Shown here: positions 1-7,029 of the stretch, one piece after another | Numbering within the stretch: position 1 is the first letter of the stretch | How the letters are laid out: each line of letters starts with the position of its first letter | From: Saprospirales bacterium | GTDB taxonomy: Bacteria > Bacteroidota > Bacteroidia > Chitinophagales > Saprospiraceae | Length of the DNA: 7,446 bases | NCBI GenBank assembly: GCA_003448025.1 | Contig: DLXL01000437.1 | Location: forward strand, 1 to 7,446 | Reading direction: 5' to 3' | Notes under the pieces: generated by a model | Seen by the model: the letters and a program-made list of their open reading frames with translations, nothing else | The model's database searches: none | What the model was told of the DNA's origin: nothing | Program-made: the position numbers and the translations under genes

Positions 1-371
1 ATATCAAAAACTGCCCGTCCATGGAGCAATCGTTTGGCAACATCAAAGACACTACGCTGCAGGAGGCCCTGGACCATCCGTAGTTTAAAAAATACTGGAA
101 CATCACCAAGGATCAGATTGCAGTCTGCAAGGATTGCGAGTTCAGGTATATCTGCACAGATTGCCGGGCATACCTGGAGAATCCGCACGACATGTACGCC
201 AAGCCGCTCAAATGCGGCTACAACCCCTATACCTGCGAGTGGGAAGAATGGAGCACCAACCCACTCAAACAGCAGGCTATTGATTATTACGGTATGCGCG
301 AAGTGCTGCCGGAATTCAAATTGAAACCAGACTATGTCCCACCGAGATCAACCGGAACCTCCTCAACTTAA
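1..371 (+). pseudogene. gwsS: 3' end of grasp-with-spasm SPASM-domain peptide maturase, interrupted by an in-frame TAG
   Basis: Reading frame 3 encodes the C-terminal part of a radical-SAM/SPASM RiPP maturase. These enzymes modify a precursor peptide using Fe-S clusters, working beside an ATP-grasp partner. Visible are a Cys codon at 12-14 in a KNCPS context, then the Cys-rich stretch CKDCEFRYICTDC (Cys codons at 126, 135, 153, 162) and CGYNPYTC (Cys codons at 213 and 234). From memory this spacing is the signature of the grasp-with-spasm maturase family, where the cysteines bind auxiliary [4Fe-4S] clusters. The frame ends at TAA 369-371, inside the next gene. An amber codon at 81-83 splits the frame (..LDHP*FKKYW..). 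Translation stopping there would lose six SPASM cysteines. Both sides of the stop are in the same frame and family-like, so a single substitution (for example GAG to TAG) is the simplest explanation. The radical-SAM core lies left of the window. Family call confident; pseudogene status less so, since sequencing error is possible. Confidence 0.8.
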
Positions 372-1635
372 CGAACGGGAGCAAATACAGTACCTGCTGG
401 GCAATCCGCCCTCCTGGATGATGCGTTATGGCATCTCTGTGATGCTGGGCCTTTTCAGCCTGTTGCTCGCACTGAGCTATCTGATTCATTACCCGGATAC
501 CGTATCAGGTAGAGTGGTGCTCACTACCCAAAATCCGCCCATTCGGCTGATGGCCAAAACCGGCGGCAGGGTGCAGGAAATTCTGGTGCAGGATAAACAA
601 GAGGTAGAAAAAGGGCAGGTACTGGCCGTGCTCGAAAATACCGCCCACTGGCAGGATGTCCTGCGCCTCGAACAATGGCTGTTGGACACCTCGGCCCATG
701 ACAGTCTGCCTGAACCTCTGGAGCTGGGTGAGCTGCAAAACACCTTTGCTACCCTGGCGCAACAATGGAAAGACAAACAGTACTTCGATGCCTTTAACGG
801 TGTGGCGGAGAAGATTGGCTACCTGGAGCGCCAAATTCAGGGGCTGGAACAAATCCGCAGCAGCCAGGTTAACCAACTGGCCATATTTAAACGGGATTAT
901 GCCCTGGCGGAAAAAACATTCCGCCGGCAACAGCAACTGCACAAGGAAAAAATCAGTTCGGACCAGGAACTGGAAGCTGCTGAAATGACCTTTCTGGGGC
1001 ATCAGCGACAACTGGAAAGCGCACGGGCCGCGCTCTTTCAGCAGGAATTGCAAATCCTGCAATTGCAAGGGCAAATTCTGGACCTCAAACAAGGCAAATC
1101 CGATAACCACAACAGCAAAAACCTGGCAGTTTCATCGGGATTAACCCAACTAAAAAGCGCCATTGACTCCTGGAAACAAACCTTTCTGGTGGTGGCGCCC
1201 ATTGCGGGCCGGGCTTCGTTCTCCCGTATCTGGAGCGCGCAGCAATCCCTGAACGCCGGGGAAGAAGTCATGGCCATTGTGCCGGAACACAACAACGCAT
1301 CGGCTGCATTACTGGGCAAGGTTCAACTTGCCATGGCAGATGCGGGCAAAGTGGCCGGCGGCCAACGGGCCATCCTCAAACTGGATGGCTATCCGGAGCA
1401 GGAATACGGCGTGGTAGAAGCGCGGGTGGCCGGGATGTCGCTGATCCCGCAGCAGGAAAACAAAGAACCCGTATATTTGCTTGACCTGGATTTGCCTTCC
1501 GGATTATTTCGTTCGGATAAAAAAGAAATCCCTTTCCGTCAGGAAATGAGCGGAGAGGTGCGCCTCATCACAGAAGACAAACGCGTACTGGACCGCATAT
1601 TCAACCAACTAAGCAGTTTGTTCCATCAGGTGTAA
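334..1635 (+). CDS. HlyD-family periplasmic adaptor (membrane fusion) subunit of a peptide exporter
   Basis: A 433-residue membrane fusion protein, expected to link an inner-membrane ABC transporter to an outer-membrane channel for peptide export. The layout is classic: a cytoplasmic N-terminus (about 1-30), one transmembrane helix (about 31-52), a biotinyl/lipoyl-like half (about 58-105, around TGGRVQEILVQDKQEVEKGQ), a long Gln/Glu/Leu-rich coiled-coil hairpin (about 140-250), then the second lipoyl half and beta-barrel (about 285-433, beginning VVAPIAGRASFSRIW). The start at 334 is preferred over the Met pair at 418-423, because the segment LLGNPPSWMMRYGI before the helix resembles the conserved N-terminus of Bacteroidota adaptors of this type. 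That start places the first 38 nt inside the maturase gene, suggesting translational coupling. No clear Shine-Dalgarno sequence precedes it. The neighbouring SPASM maturase implies export of a modified peptide; the substrate and the ABC partner are not in the window. Confidence 0.92.
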   Translation: MSHRDQPEPPQLNEREQIQYLLGNPPSWMMRYGISVMLGLFSLLLALSYLIHYPDTVSGRVVLTTQNPPIRLMAKTGGRVQEILVQDKQEVEKGQVLAVLENTAHWQDVLRLEQWLLDTSAHDSLPEPLELGELQNTFATLAQQWKDKQYFDAFNGVAEKIGYLERQIQGLEQIRSSQVNQLAIFKRDYALAEKTFRRQQQLHKEKISSDQELEAAEMTFLGHQRQLESARAALFQQELQILQLQGQILDLKQGKSDNHNSKNLAVSSGLTQLKSAIDSWKQTFLVVAPIAGRASFSRIWSAQQSLNAGEEVMAIVPEHNNASAALLGKVQLAMADAGKVAGGQRAILKLDGYPEQEYGVVEARVAGMSLIPQQENKEPVYLLDLDLPSGLFRSDKKEIPFRQEMSGEVRLITEDKRVLDRIFNQLSSLFHQV

Positions 1636-1689
1636 GTCTATTTGCGCTAAATGACTTTTCTTTACGTGTTTCACTTCAGAAAAGTAGTT

Positions 1690-1878
1690 ATGACGCCTGC
1701 TTCAGCCTCTGCAATCCTGGGATTGTTTTCCCTGCTGATTATATCCGCCTGCCATACAGGCCAAAACCTGCCCAAATCGCAGCCAACCCCTGCACCGGTT
1801 TTGCCAAAAACGGAAACCCTATCCCTGGTGTTTGCAGATACACTGTTGGAAAACAGGTATCCACAAGTTCCTGAATGA
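1690..1878 (+). CDS. Very short putative lipoprotein of unknown function
   Basis: A 62-residue ORF starting 54 nt after the adaptor gene on the same strand. The ATG at 1690 is preferred to the in-frame ATG at 1651, because it puts a proper lipoprotein signal at the N-terminus: a hydrophobic run (SAILGLFSLLIISAC) ending in the lipobox ISAC, with the lipidated Cys at residue 21. The mature part is only about 42 residues, with a Pro-rich linker (KSQPTPAPVLPKTE) and a short tail ending PQVPE. I do not recognise the family. Its position suggests a role tied to the exporter or to self-protection, but this is only inference from context. The mature part is short for a finished protein. The +1 frame stays open to 1912 and reads HKFLNEACKDPTVARS, so a 3' frameshift is possible. 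The 64 nt from 1879 to the convergent gene hold no obvious terminator hairpin. Confidence 0.5.
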   Translation: MTPASASAILGLFSLLIISACHTGQNLPKSQPTPAPVLPKTETLSLVFADTLLENRYPQVPE

Positions 1879-1942
1879 AGCCTGCAAAGATCCTACGGTA
1901 GCAAGGAGCTGACATTTGTGGCATAATATATCCAGACCTCTT

Positions 1943-3424
1943 TTATTGTCCTGCCACAGGTTCACATACAATTATCCGGGGCAAGCGCGGTTCGTTTTGC
2001 ATATACCTGCAATTCCAGGAGGTTTTCATTTTACTCATTTCCCGCATAAATGCTTTGGCATAGTTAGAGGAAACGTATATCTTTTGACGCTTTTGTAAAT
2101 AGGACCCTATGGAGTCTAAGGGCACAAAAGCCTGCTTTTTATGCTGCAAATACACCGGCATATCATGTTGTTCTGAGCTTTCCAGGATTAGCTGTTGGTT
2201 GGTCCCGAATTTTTTTCGGAAAAGATCATATTCAGCATTGGGATTGAAATAGTGCTGATAATAATTGTGATTCAATCCTGGATAATAATGGTTTTCCTGG
2301 TCCATGCCTTCTCTCAGGTACTTTCGAACCTGATAAACACCTAAACCATAAGAAAAGGCGCTGTACAAAAGCAGCAGGCTGTATGCGAGCGTCTTGTAGG
2401 ACGCCTGTAGCTGACTGAACGAAACATGTATGGATGCGGCAACCAGTAATGAAAATACGGGCAATAAAACCAGATAGATCCGCTCGGGTGGCATATCTCC
2501 CCGAAGCGCCGAAAACAGAAAAGGAAGTAGCAAAACCAAATACAGCCAGCCAAACTGCTTGCGCAGAACATTCCCTTGCCGCCATCCTAAGTAGGTCCCG
2601 GCAATTAAAACCGGCAACAGAAGCCACCTTCCACTAAAAAAATGCGAAAAAACCAATCCAAATTTCTGGAAATGTTCGCCCTGAAATGACTTCCCTGCTG
2701 CAAAATATTCGCTGTTTTGCATTTGGTCCATAACGGGCAGATACGCAACAACTGCCAAAGCTGCCCCGGCTACCAGGAGGCCAAACAGCAGTAAAAACGC
2801 TTTAATTCCTTCAGTGCGCGAAAAAACGGCCTGCGTAATAACGCAACTACCAATGGCTGCCGCCCAGAAATAGAGATTAGAAGGCAAGGTGTACAACAAA
2901 ACCAGTACAGATAGTGCCAGCCCTAACTGTTGCAAGCGCGCCAAAGGTTTTCCTGCAGCCCATTGCAATATCAACGCCGATATAGCTGCAGACGCCGTCA
3001 TGCTCAAGGCATAACCCCGTACCTGAAAGGCATAGGCCTGAAACGTAACCCCTGACAGCAAGACAAGTACAGACAACCAACCGGCAGAATGTCCTCCTAT
3101 TTGAATGCCTGCACGATACACCAGCCAAAGCGTAATCATAGAAAAAGCCAAGGGCATCAAACGGATGAGCCAAGGATGTTCCAGCAGCTCGCCAATGCTG
3201 TCTACGGCTGTTATGGTGGTCCAAAAACAATAAAAAACATTGGACAGAATATGATTATTTGGTACATGATAATCTGTCAGTACGGTACCGATACCTTTGA
3301 AGACAAACTTTTCAAGGGTATAGATTTCATCGTTCCACAAAGCTTCACTGGCGTGAAAATAAGCCGCCGAAGCGGCCAGTAGCACACAAAGTGCGGTGGA
3401 AATACGTTGTAAGTTGGGAGTCAT
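1943..3424 (-). CDS. Multi-pass GT-C membrane glycosyltransferase (GT39/ArnT-like)
   Basis: A 493-residue polytopic inner-membrane protein of the kind that transfers a sugar from a polyprenyl-phosphate donor to a periplasmic acceptor. About ten or eleven hydrophobic segments run from the N-terminus to about residue 362. A soluble tail of roughly 130 residues follows, rich in Tyr, His and Lys and presumably periplasmic. The diagnostic GT-C motif lies in the first outside loop: ALWNDEIYTLE, with Asp32-Glu33 as the probable catalytic/metal pair. YHVPNNHILSN follows, as often seen in family-39-type enzymes. The start is set at ATG 3424; a TTG three codons upstream (3433) is open but less likely. 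The gene stands alone on this strand, convergent with the exporter genes and divergent from hemC. The acceptor (lipid A, protein or polysaccharide) cannot be told from the sequence. No polysaccharide gene cluster is visible nearby. Confidence 0.82.
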   Translation of the reverse strand: MTPNLQRISTALCVLLAASAAYFHASEALWNDEIYTLEKFVFKGIGTVLTDYHVPNNHILSNVFYCFWTTITAVDSIGELLEHPWLIRLMPLAFSMITLWLVYRAGIQIGGHSAGWLSVLVLLSGVTFQAYAFQVRGYALSMTASAAISALILQWAAGKPLARLQQLGLALSVLVLLYTLPSNLYFWAAAIGSCVITQAVFSRTEGIKAFLLLFGLLVAGAALAVVAYLPVMDQMQNSEYFAAGKSFQGEHFQKFGLVFSHFFSGRWLLLPVLIAGTYLGWRQGNVLRKQFGWLYLVLLLPFLFSALRGDMPPERIYLVLLPVFSLLVAASIHVSFSQLQASYKTLAYSLLLLYSAFSYGLGVYQVRKYLREGMDQENHYYPGLNHNYYQHYFNPNAEYDLFRKKFGTNQQLILESSEQHDMPVYLQHKKQAFVPLDSIGSYLQKRQKIYVSSNYAKAFMREMSKMKTSWNCRYMQNEPRLPRIIVCEPVAGQ

Positions 3425-3463
3425 GTGATTCAAAATGATTCTATTTGAATTTGAGATTCCTCG

Positions 3464-3486
3464 AAAGTCCGGAAGAAACGGACTTT
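3464..3486. other. Short hairpin in the glycosyltransferase leader
   Basis: A perfect 8-bp stem (AAAGTCCG / CGGACTTT) around a 7-nt loop. On the plus strand it is followed by TTGCTTTCT, so the T-run makes it resemble a rho-independent terminator in that direction. However, no plus-strand gene ends nearby. On the minus strand it would sit in the untranslated leader of the glycosyltransferase, about 40 nt before its ATG, without a following U-run. It may block stray plus-strand transcription towards hemC, or simply be leader structure; no function is shown. Confidence 0.45.
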
Positions 3487-3536
3487 TTGCTTTCTCCAGG
3501 CAGGTATTTGATATTTCAAGATTGTATGCGGTAGAC

Positions 3537-3544
3537 CAAAGTTA
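3537..3544 (-). promoter_or_regulatory. Candidate Bacteroidota -7 promoter element for the glycosyltransferase
   Basis: On the minus strand these bases read TAACTTTG, an exact match to the Bacteroidota primary-sigma -7 consensus TAnnTTTG. It lies about 113 nt upstream of the glycosyltransferase ATG, in the only place that could drive that gene. No good -33 TTG/TTTG word is found at the usual distance upstream, and an 8-mer with two free positions arises by chance fairly often, so this is tentative. Confidence 0.35.
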
Positions 3545-3564
3545 TAGTTTTTGTATCACTGCAT

Positions 3565-3633
3565 ACTACTGGACATTTTGGTTTCAGACGTTTTTGGAAA
3601 CCTTATAGGTCTGAAACCAAAATGTCCAGTAGT
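3565..3633. repeat. Perfect 25-bp inverted repeat (possible MITE or IS-end remnant)
   Basis: The left arm (3565-3589, beginning ACTACTGGACATTTTGG) and right arm (3609-3633) are exact reverse complements over 25 bp, separated by 19 nt. The spacer contains a smaller palindrome, ACCTTATAGGT. GTATCAC occurs at 3553-3559 and 3637-3643, just outside the arms, looking like a target duplication, but the gaps to the arms differ (5 and 3 nt). No T-run follows on either strand, and the element lies between divergent genes, so a terminator role is unlikely. It is far too short to encode a transposase. A miniature inverted-repeat element or two fused IS ends fit best. Confidence 0.7.
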
Positions 3634-3766
3634 GTGGTATCACCGTTCAAACAGAGCATTCACTTCATCCAGAATGTAGAACCAGTTTTGTCAACTTTTC
3701 CTGGCAAAACCACCGACAAGTCGGATTCACGTCTCCAGTTTACCCGGGATTTACGACCTTTGCCCC

Positions 3767-4654
3767 ATGATTAAAATTGGCACACGCGGCAGCAAGCTTG
3801 CACTCTGGCAAGCGGAATTTACCCAGGCAGAATTGGCCAAAATAGGGGTGGAAAGTGAACTCGTGATCATCAAAACCCAGGGCGATCTGGTGCAACACCT
3901 GAGTTTCGACAAACTCGAAGGCAAGGGCTTTTTCACCAAAGAAATTGAAGATGCCCTGCTTCGCGGAGATATAGACCTGGCCGTGCACTCTATGAAAGAC
4001 CTGCCCACCAGTCAGCCGGAAGGACTGGTGATTACGGCCGTTTCCTATCGGGACAATCCTTCTGATCTGCTCCTCATCAGGCCGGAAGCCTGGGCGGATC
4101 AGGCGCTGCTCAAGCTCAAACCCAATGCTGTGGTGGGCACCTCCGCCAACCGCCGCAAAGCGCAACTTACGGCCTTCAGGCCCGATGTGCAGCTCAAAGA
4201 TATCCGCGGGAATGTGCCCACCCGACTCGAAAAACTCCGCGCCGGCGATTTCGATGCCATTTTCCTGGCCGCAGCCGGGGTGAGCAGGCTGGGGCTGGAT
4301 ACCTCTGATCTGAAAGTACTGGAACTACCCGCACGCGAGTTCGTGCCCGCGCCCGCACAAGGGGTGCTGGCCTGGCAAACCAACCGCCACGACACCGCCA
4401 CCCGACTCCTTCTGAAAAAAATCCACCACCCGGAAATATCCTCCTGCACCAATGTGGAACGCCGGGTACTGCAACTCATGGATGGTGGATGCCAACTGCC
4501 ACTGGGCGCCTATTGCGAGCGCGATGCCGCCGGCAATTACCACGCCTTTGCCGCCTGCGAAATAGACGGCACGCTCCGCAGGGCACGCATTTCCTCCAGC
4601 ACCTCTTTCGGATTGGCGGAAAAACTGGTGGAAGGAATTAAAGCGGGGAAGTGA
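3767..4654 (+). CDS. hemC: Hydroxymethylbilane synthase (porphobilinogen deaminase)
   Basis: A cytoplasmic enzyme that joins four porphobilinogen molecules into hydroxymethylbilane, the linear tetrapyrrole on the way to haem. The 295-residue product is near full family length (E. coli about 313). Signatures in order: GTRGSKLALWQAEFT at residues 5-19; VHSMKD with the catalytic Asp78 (equivalent to E. coli Asp84); the substrate-binding arginines Arg129-Arg130 in GTSANRRKAQL; Arg147 and Arg153 in DIRGNVPTRLEKL; and the dipyrromethane-cofactor loop MDGGCQLPLGAY with attachment Cys242. All key residues are intact. The start is the first in-frame ATG and directly precedes the conserved IGTRGSKLA strand, leaving no room for a later start. 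The gene stands alone: no hemA, hemD or hemB is next to it in the window. It converges with the downstream peptidase gene across a terminator-like palindrome. No cognate promoter could be assigned. Confidence 0.98.
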   Translation: MIKIGTRGSKLALWQAEFTQAELAKIGVESELVIIKTQGDLVQHLSFDKLEGKGFFTKEIEDALLRGDIDLAVHSMKDLPTSQPEGLVITAVSYRDNPSDLLLIRPEAWADQALLKLKPNAVVGTSANRRKAQLTAFRPDVQLKDIRGNVPTRLEKLRAGDFDAIFLAAAGVSRLGLDTSDLKVLELPAREFVPAPAQGVLAWQTNRHDTATRLLLKKIHHPEISSCTNVERRVLQLMDGGCQLPLGAYCERDAAGNYHAFAACEIDGTLRRARISSSTSFGLAEKLVEGIKAGK

Positions 4655-4687
4655 AAGGCGTCTAATAAATCATAGACCAATGTAGAG

Positions 4688-4761
4688 AAAAAAATGAACC
4701 ACGGAGTCACAAAGGACACAAAGTTTAGCAGTCTTTGTGTCCTCTGTGACTTCGTGGTTCA
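4688..4761 (-). terminator. Long palindrome with U-run: terminator of the peptidase gene and likely dispersed repeat
   Basis: Arms 4696-4723 and 4733-4760 (28 nt each, left arm beginning GAACCACGGAGTCACAAAGG) pair with only two mismatches around a 9-nt loop, and T4695/A4761 adds a pair. On the minus strand the stem is followed by seven U residues (A-run 4688-4694), the form of a rho-independent terminator for the peptidase gene that ends at 4794. The plus-strand side lacks a clean U-run, so its value for hemC is less clear. The arm, built from CACGGAG / CACAAAGGACAC units, resembles palindromes I recall as dispersed in many environmental genomes, so it may be a repetitive element reused as a terminator. 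Confidence 0.7.
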
Positions 4762-4793
4762 ATCATTTATGGTTGTAAATTTGACAAACCCAC

Positions 4794-7019
4794 CTATAAC
4801 TTTTCCAGCACGAAATTCGTCAATTTGGTAAACAGGTGGCGTGTGGCATTATCCCCATAAATACCGTGGTTTCGATTGGGGTAGTAATAGGTCTCGAAAG
4901 GTTTGTTAGCTTTTACCAGCGCATCGATCATTTCTACTGCCTGTTGCCAATGCACATTGTCGTCGGCCATACCATGACAAAGGAGGTAGTTGTCGCCGCG
5001 CAGCAGTTTGGCAAAATTGATGGGAGCGTTTTCCTCATATCCCGCCGAATTATCTGTAGTGGTGTGCATATACCGTTCGGTGTAGGCGGTATCGTACCAT
5101 TTCCAGTTGGTAACCGGCGCCACGGCCATAGCCATTTTAAATACATCTGCCCCTTTGAGGATGCAGGAAGTACTCAGATATCCGCCAAAACTCCAGCCCC
5201 AGATACCCAGCCTGTTCGGATCGGCCCAGGGCTGTGCGCCCAGGTATCGGGCTGCCGCAATCTGATCCTCGGTCTCGTATTTGCCTAATTGAAGTTGGGT
5301 ACATTTTTTGAAATCACGCCCACGAGCACCGGTACCACGGTTGTCAACACTGGCCACTACATAACCTTTTTGTACCAGCATTTGATGCCAGCTGCCCATA
5401 TACCCATCATATTGATTTTGAACAGTTTGGGAGCCAGGTCCTCCATAGTTGTCGAATAAAATGGGGTATTTTTTTGTTGAATCCAACACTGCCGGGCGCA
5501 TCATCCAGCCATTCAACACTGTGCCGTCGGCCAAAGAGAACTGAAAAAATTCTTTTTGCACAAAGCCATATTCCTGCCGGAGTTTGCGCACCCGATCATT
5601 TTTGGTAAGCACCCGAAGCGTATCATCATTTCGGTCGCAAATAGCCACTACCGGTGGTGTGTTGGCGTTTGACCAGGTATGGGTGAAATAGTCGAATGTA
5701 GGACTAAAATCGGCCGTGTGTGTGCCGGAAGGCGGGGTAAGCAATCGCGAACCGCCTCCATTGAGGTCTACTTCCCAAATCTGGCGGTCCATTGGCGTTG
5801 GGGTAGCCGCCTGGAAGTAGGCTTTGCCTTTGGCTTCATCCACGCCATAAAAGCTGGTCACATCGAAATTGCCAGGTGTGAGGCAAACAGGCAGTTCGGC
5901 AGCGGCGCGGTTCATTGGAATGCGGTAAATATGATTCCAACCATCACGCTCGCTCATCCATAAAAAATAAGGTTGTTTGGTCAGGAATATCAGTTTGTTG
6001 TCTGATTCCACATCCACATAAGCCTTGTCTGTTTCTTCCAGCAACAACTGGGTTGGAATCCACGGGGTTTTATCTTCCAGATCATAAATAGCCCGTTCCG
6101 GTTTGGCAAGCAACAGATCCAGGGTGTCCTGACGTCTGTTCAGACGGGTCATAACCAGTTCGTTGTTGGGGGTCCAGTGAAGTCGCGGGCAATAATCATC
6201 CTTCTCCAACCCCATCAGGCTACCCACCGTTTTACGCTGAACCCAATCGTACAGATGTACACTTACTACGGAATTTGGCTCGCCCACCTTTGGATATTTG
6301 AATTTGCTCCGGCGCGGGTACATACCGCCCTCATACCAGGTTAAGCCCATTTCTGGCACCGCACTTTCATCAAAACGAATATAAGCAAGCATGCTGCCAT
6401 CAGGACTCCAACGGGTGGCCACCATACCGTCGCCATCCACAGGACTAAATTCTTCCTCATATACCCAATCCGGCAGACCATTGATGATTTTATTGATCTC
6501 GCCATCGTAGGTGATCTGAACCCTGCTTTCATTCATTATATCCCTTACATACAAGTTGTTACCCAGCACATAAGCCACTTTATTGCCATCAGGGGAAAAC
6601 GCCGTGAACTGCTGCGCTCCCTGCTCGTCAATTGGGGTAATTTTTTGGGTTTTAAGGTTATACACATAATATTTGGCCAAAACGGAATGCCGGTACACCG
6701 GTTCTGTTTCTGTACGCAACAGCAGTTTGGTTTCATCCTCGCTGAATTCAAACTGGTCGAAACCTCGCACGGGCTCGGGGAGATCAAGCACTATGGTGGA
6801 GTCAAATGCTTCATTACGCACGTCGCGGATATGAAGCACTCCATCCTGATCAGCTTCCACATAATGAACCCCGTCTTTCAGGTATTGAAAATTGGCGCCC
6901 GACTGTGGATAGAACTTAAAAAAAGAAAAACAGTCGTCGAGTGTGATGCTCTTTTGCGCGGTTAGCGACAAAGGCAGGAACAGAAGCCAGATAAGAGAGC
7001 GAATAGATGCCATTTGCAT
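4794..7019 (-). CDS. Secreted prolyl dipeptidyl peptidase IV (S9 family serine peptidase)
   Basis: A 741-residue exported peptidase that removes X-Pro (and X-Ala) dipeptides from peptide N-termini, helping use of external protein. An Sec signal peptide covers residues 1-21 (SLIWLLFLPLSLTA, cleavage probably before Gln22). The beta-propeller follows (about 40-480) with WSPDGSMLAY and FSPDGNKVAY-type blades. It carries the DPP IV hallmark DWVYEEE (184-190), whose Glu189-Glu190 would hold the substrate amino group. The alpha/beta-hydrolase domain (about 490-741) shows Tyr525 in NYGGPGSQ (oxyanion), nucleophile Ser610 in GWSFGGY, Asp686 in HGMADDNVH with Asn688, and His718 in NRNHGIYG. The whole triad is present and the length is usual. 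ATG 7019 was chosen; the ATG two codons later (7013) would barely change the signal peptide. The stop is TAG, showing amber is a normal stop in this genome. The gene is probably transcribed alone, ending at the palindrome near 4700. Confidence 0.96.
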   Translation of the reverse strand: MQMASIRSLIWLLFLPLSLTAQKSITLDDCFSFFKFYPQSGANFQYLKDGVHYVEADQDGVLHIRDVRNEAFDSTIVLDLPEPVRGFDQFEFSEDETKLLLRTETEPVYRHSVLAKYYVYNLKTQKITPIDEQGAQQFTAFSPDGNKVAYVLGNNLYVRDIMNESRVQITYDGEINKIINGLPDWVYEEEFSPVDGDGMVATRWSPDGSMLAYIRFDESAVPEMGLTWYEGGMYPRRSKFKYPKVGEPNSVVSVHLYDWVQRKTVGSLMGLEKDDYCPRLHWTPNNELVMTRLNRRQDTLDLLLAKPERAIYDLEDKTPWIPTQLLLEETDKAYVDVESDNKLIFLTKQPYFLWMSERDGWNHIYRIPMNRAAAELPVCLTPGNFDVTSFYGVDEAKGKAYFQAATPTPMDRQIWEVDLNGGGSRLLTPPSGTHTADFSPTFDYFTHTWSNANTPPVVAICDRNDDTLRVLTKNDRVRKLRQEYGFVQKEFFQFSLADGTVLNGWMMRPAVLDSTKKYPILFDNYGGPGSQTVQNQYDGYMGSWHQMLVQKGYVVASVDNRGTGARGRDFKKCTQLQLGKYETEDQIAAARYLGAQPWADPNRLGIWGWSFGGYLSTSCILKGADVFKMAMAVAPVTNWKWYDTAYTERYMHTTTDNSAGYEENAPINFAKLLRGDNYLLCHGMADDNVHWQQAVEMIDALVKANKPFETYYYPNRNHGIYGDNATRHLFTKLTNFVLEKL

Positions 7020-7029
7020 GGGTTAAAAA

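Larger units (their letters stand above)
3425..3766. other. Divergent intergenic region between the glycosyltransferase and hemC
   Basis: A 342-nt gap containing the 5' regions of two divergent genes. From left to right it holds a short hairpin (3464-3486), a -7 promoter match on the minus strand (3537-3544), and a perfect long inverted repeat (3565-3633) flanked by two copies of GTATCAC. From 3644 to 3766 I see no repeat, no RNA gene and no exact -7 match for hemC. The nearest is CAGTTTTG at 3683-3690, one base off TAnnTTTG and without a -33 partner, so hemC's promoter is not assigned. No convincing ORF is present. Confidence 0.7.

Noticed and set aside
81..83. Stop codon reassignment (amber read as an amino acid)
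   Set aside because: The peptidase gene in this window ends at a TAG exactly where the family C-terminus is expected, so amber works as a normal stop here. Local readthrough cannot be excluded but lacks a visible signal.
34..324. 96-residue ORF rich in Arg, Ser and Thr overlapping the maturase frame
   Set aside because: It is a shadow: frame 3 over the same bases carries the conserved SPASM cysteines, and this ORF has low-complexity Arg/Ser/Thr composition typical of an out-of-frame reading.
505..1110. 201-residue minus-strand ORF opposite the adaptor gene
   Set aside because: It lies wholly inside the antisense of a well-supported adaptor coding sequence and shows no recognisable domain; its Leu/Gln-rich look mirrors the coiled-coil codons.
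1739..1924. 61-residue minus-strand ORF opposite the small lipoprotein
   Set aside because: No domain, signal or start context; the plus-strand lipobox reading is better supported.
3089..3382. 97-residue plus-strand ORF inside the glycosyltransferase gene
   Set aside because: Antisense shadow of the conserved GT-C N-terminal region with no features of its own.
3565..3633. Inverted repeat as a rho-independent terminator
   Set aside because: Neither strand has a T-run after the stem, and the flanking genes diverge, so no transcript needs to end there.
4836..5288. 150-residue plus-strand ORF opposite the peptidase catalytic domain
   Set aside because: It is antisense to the conserved Ser/Asp/His triad region, which fixes the true frame on the minus strand.
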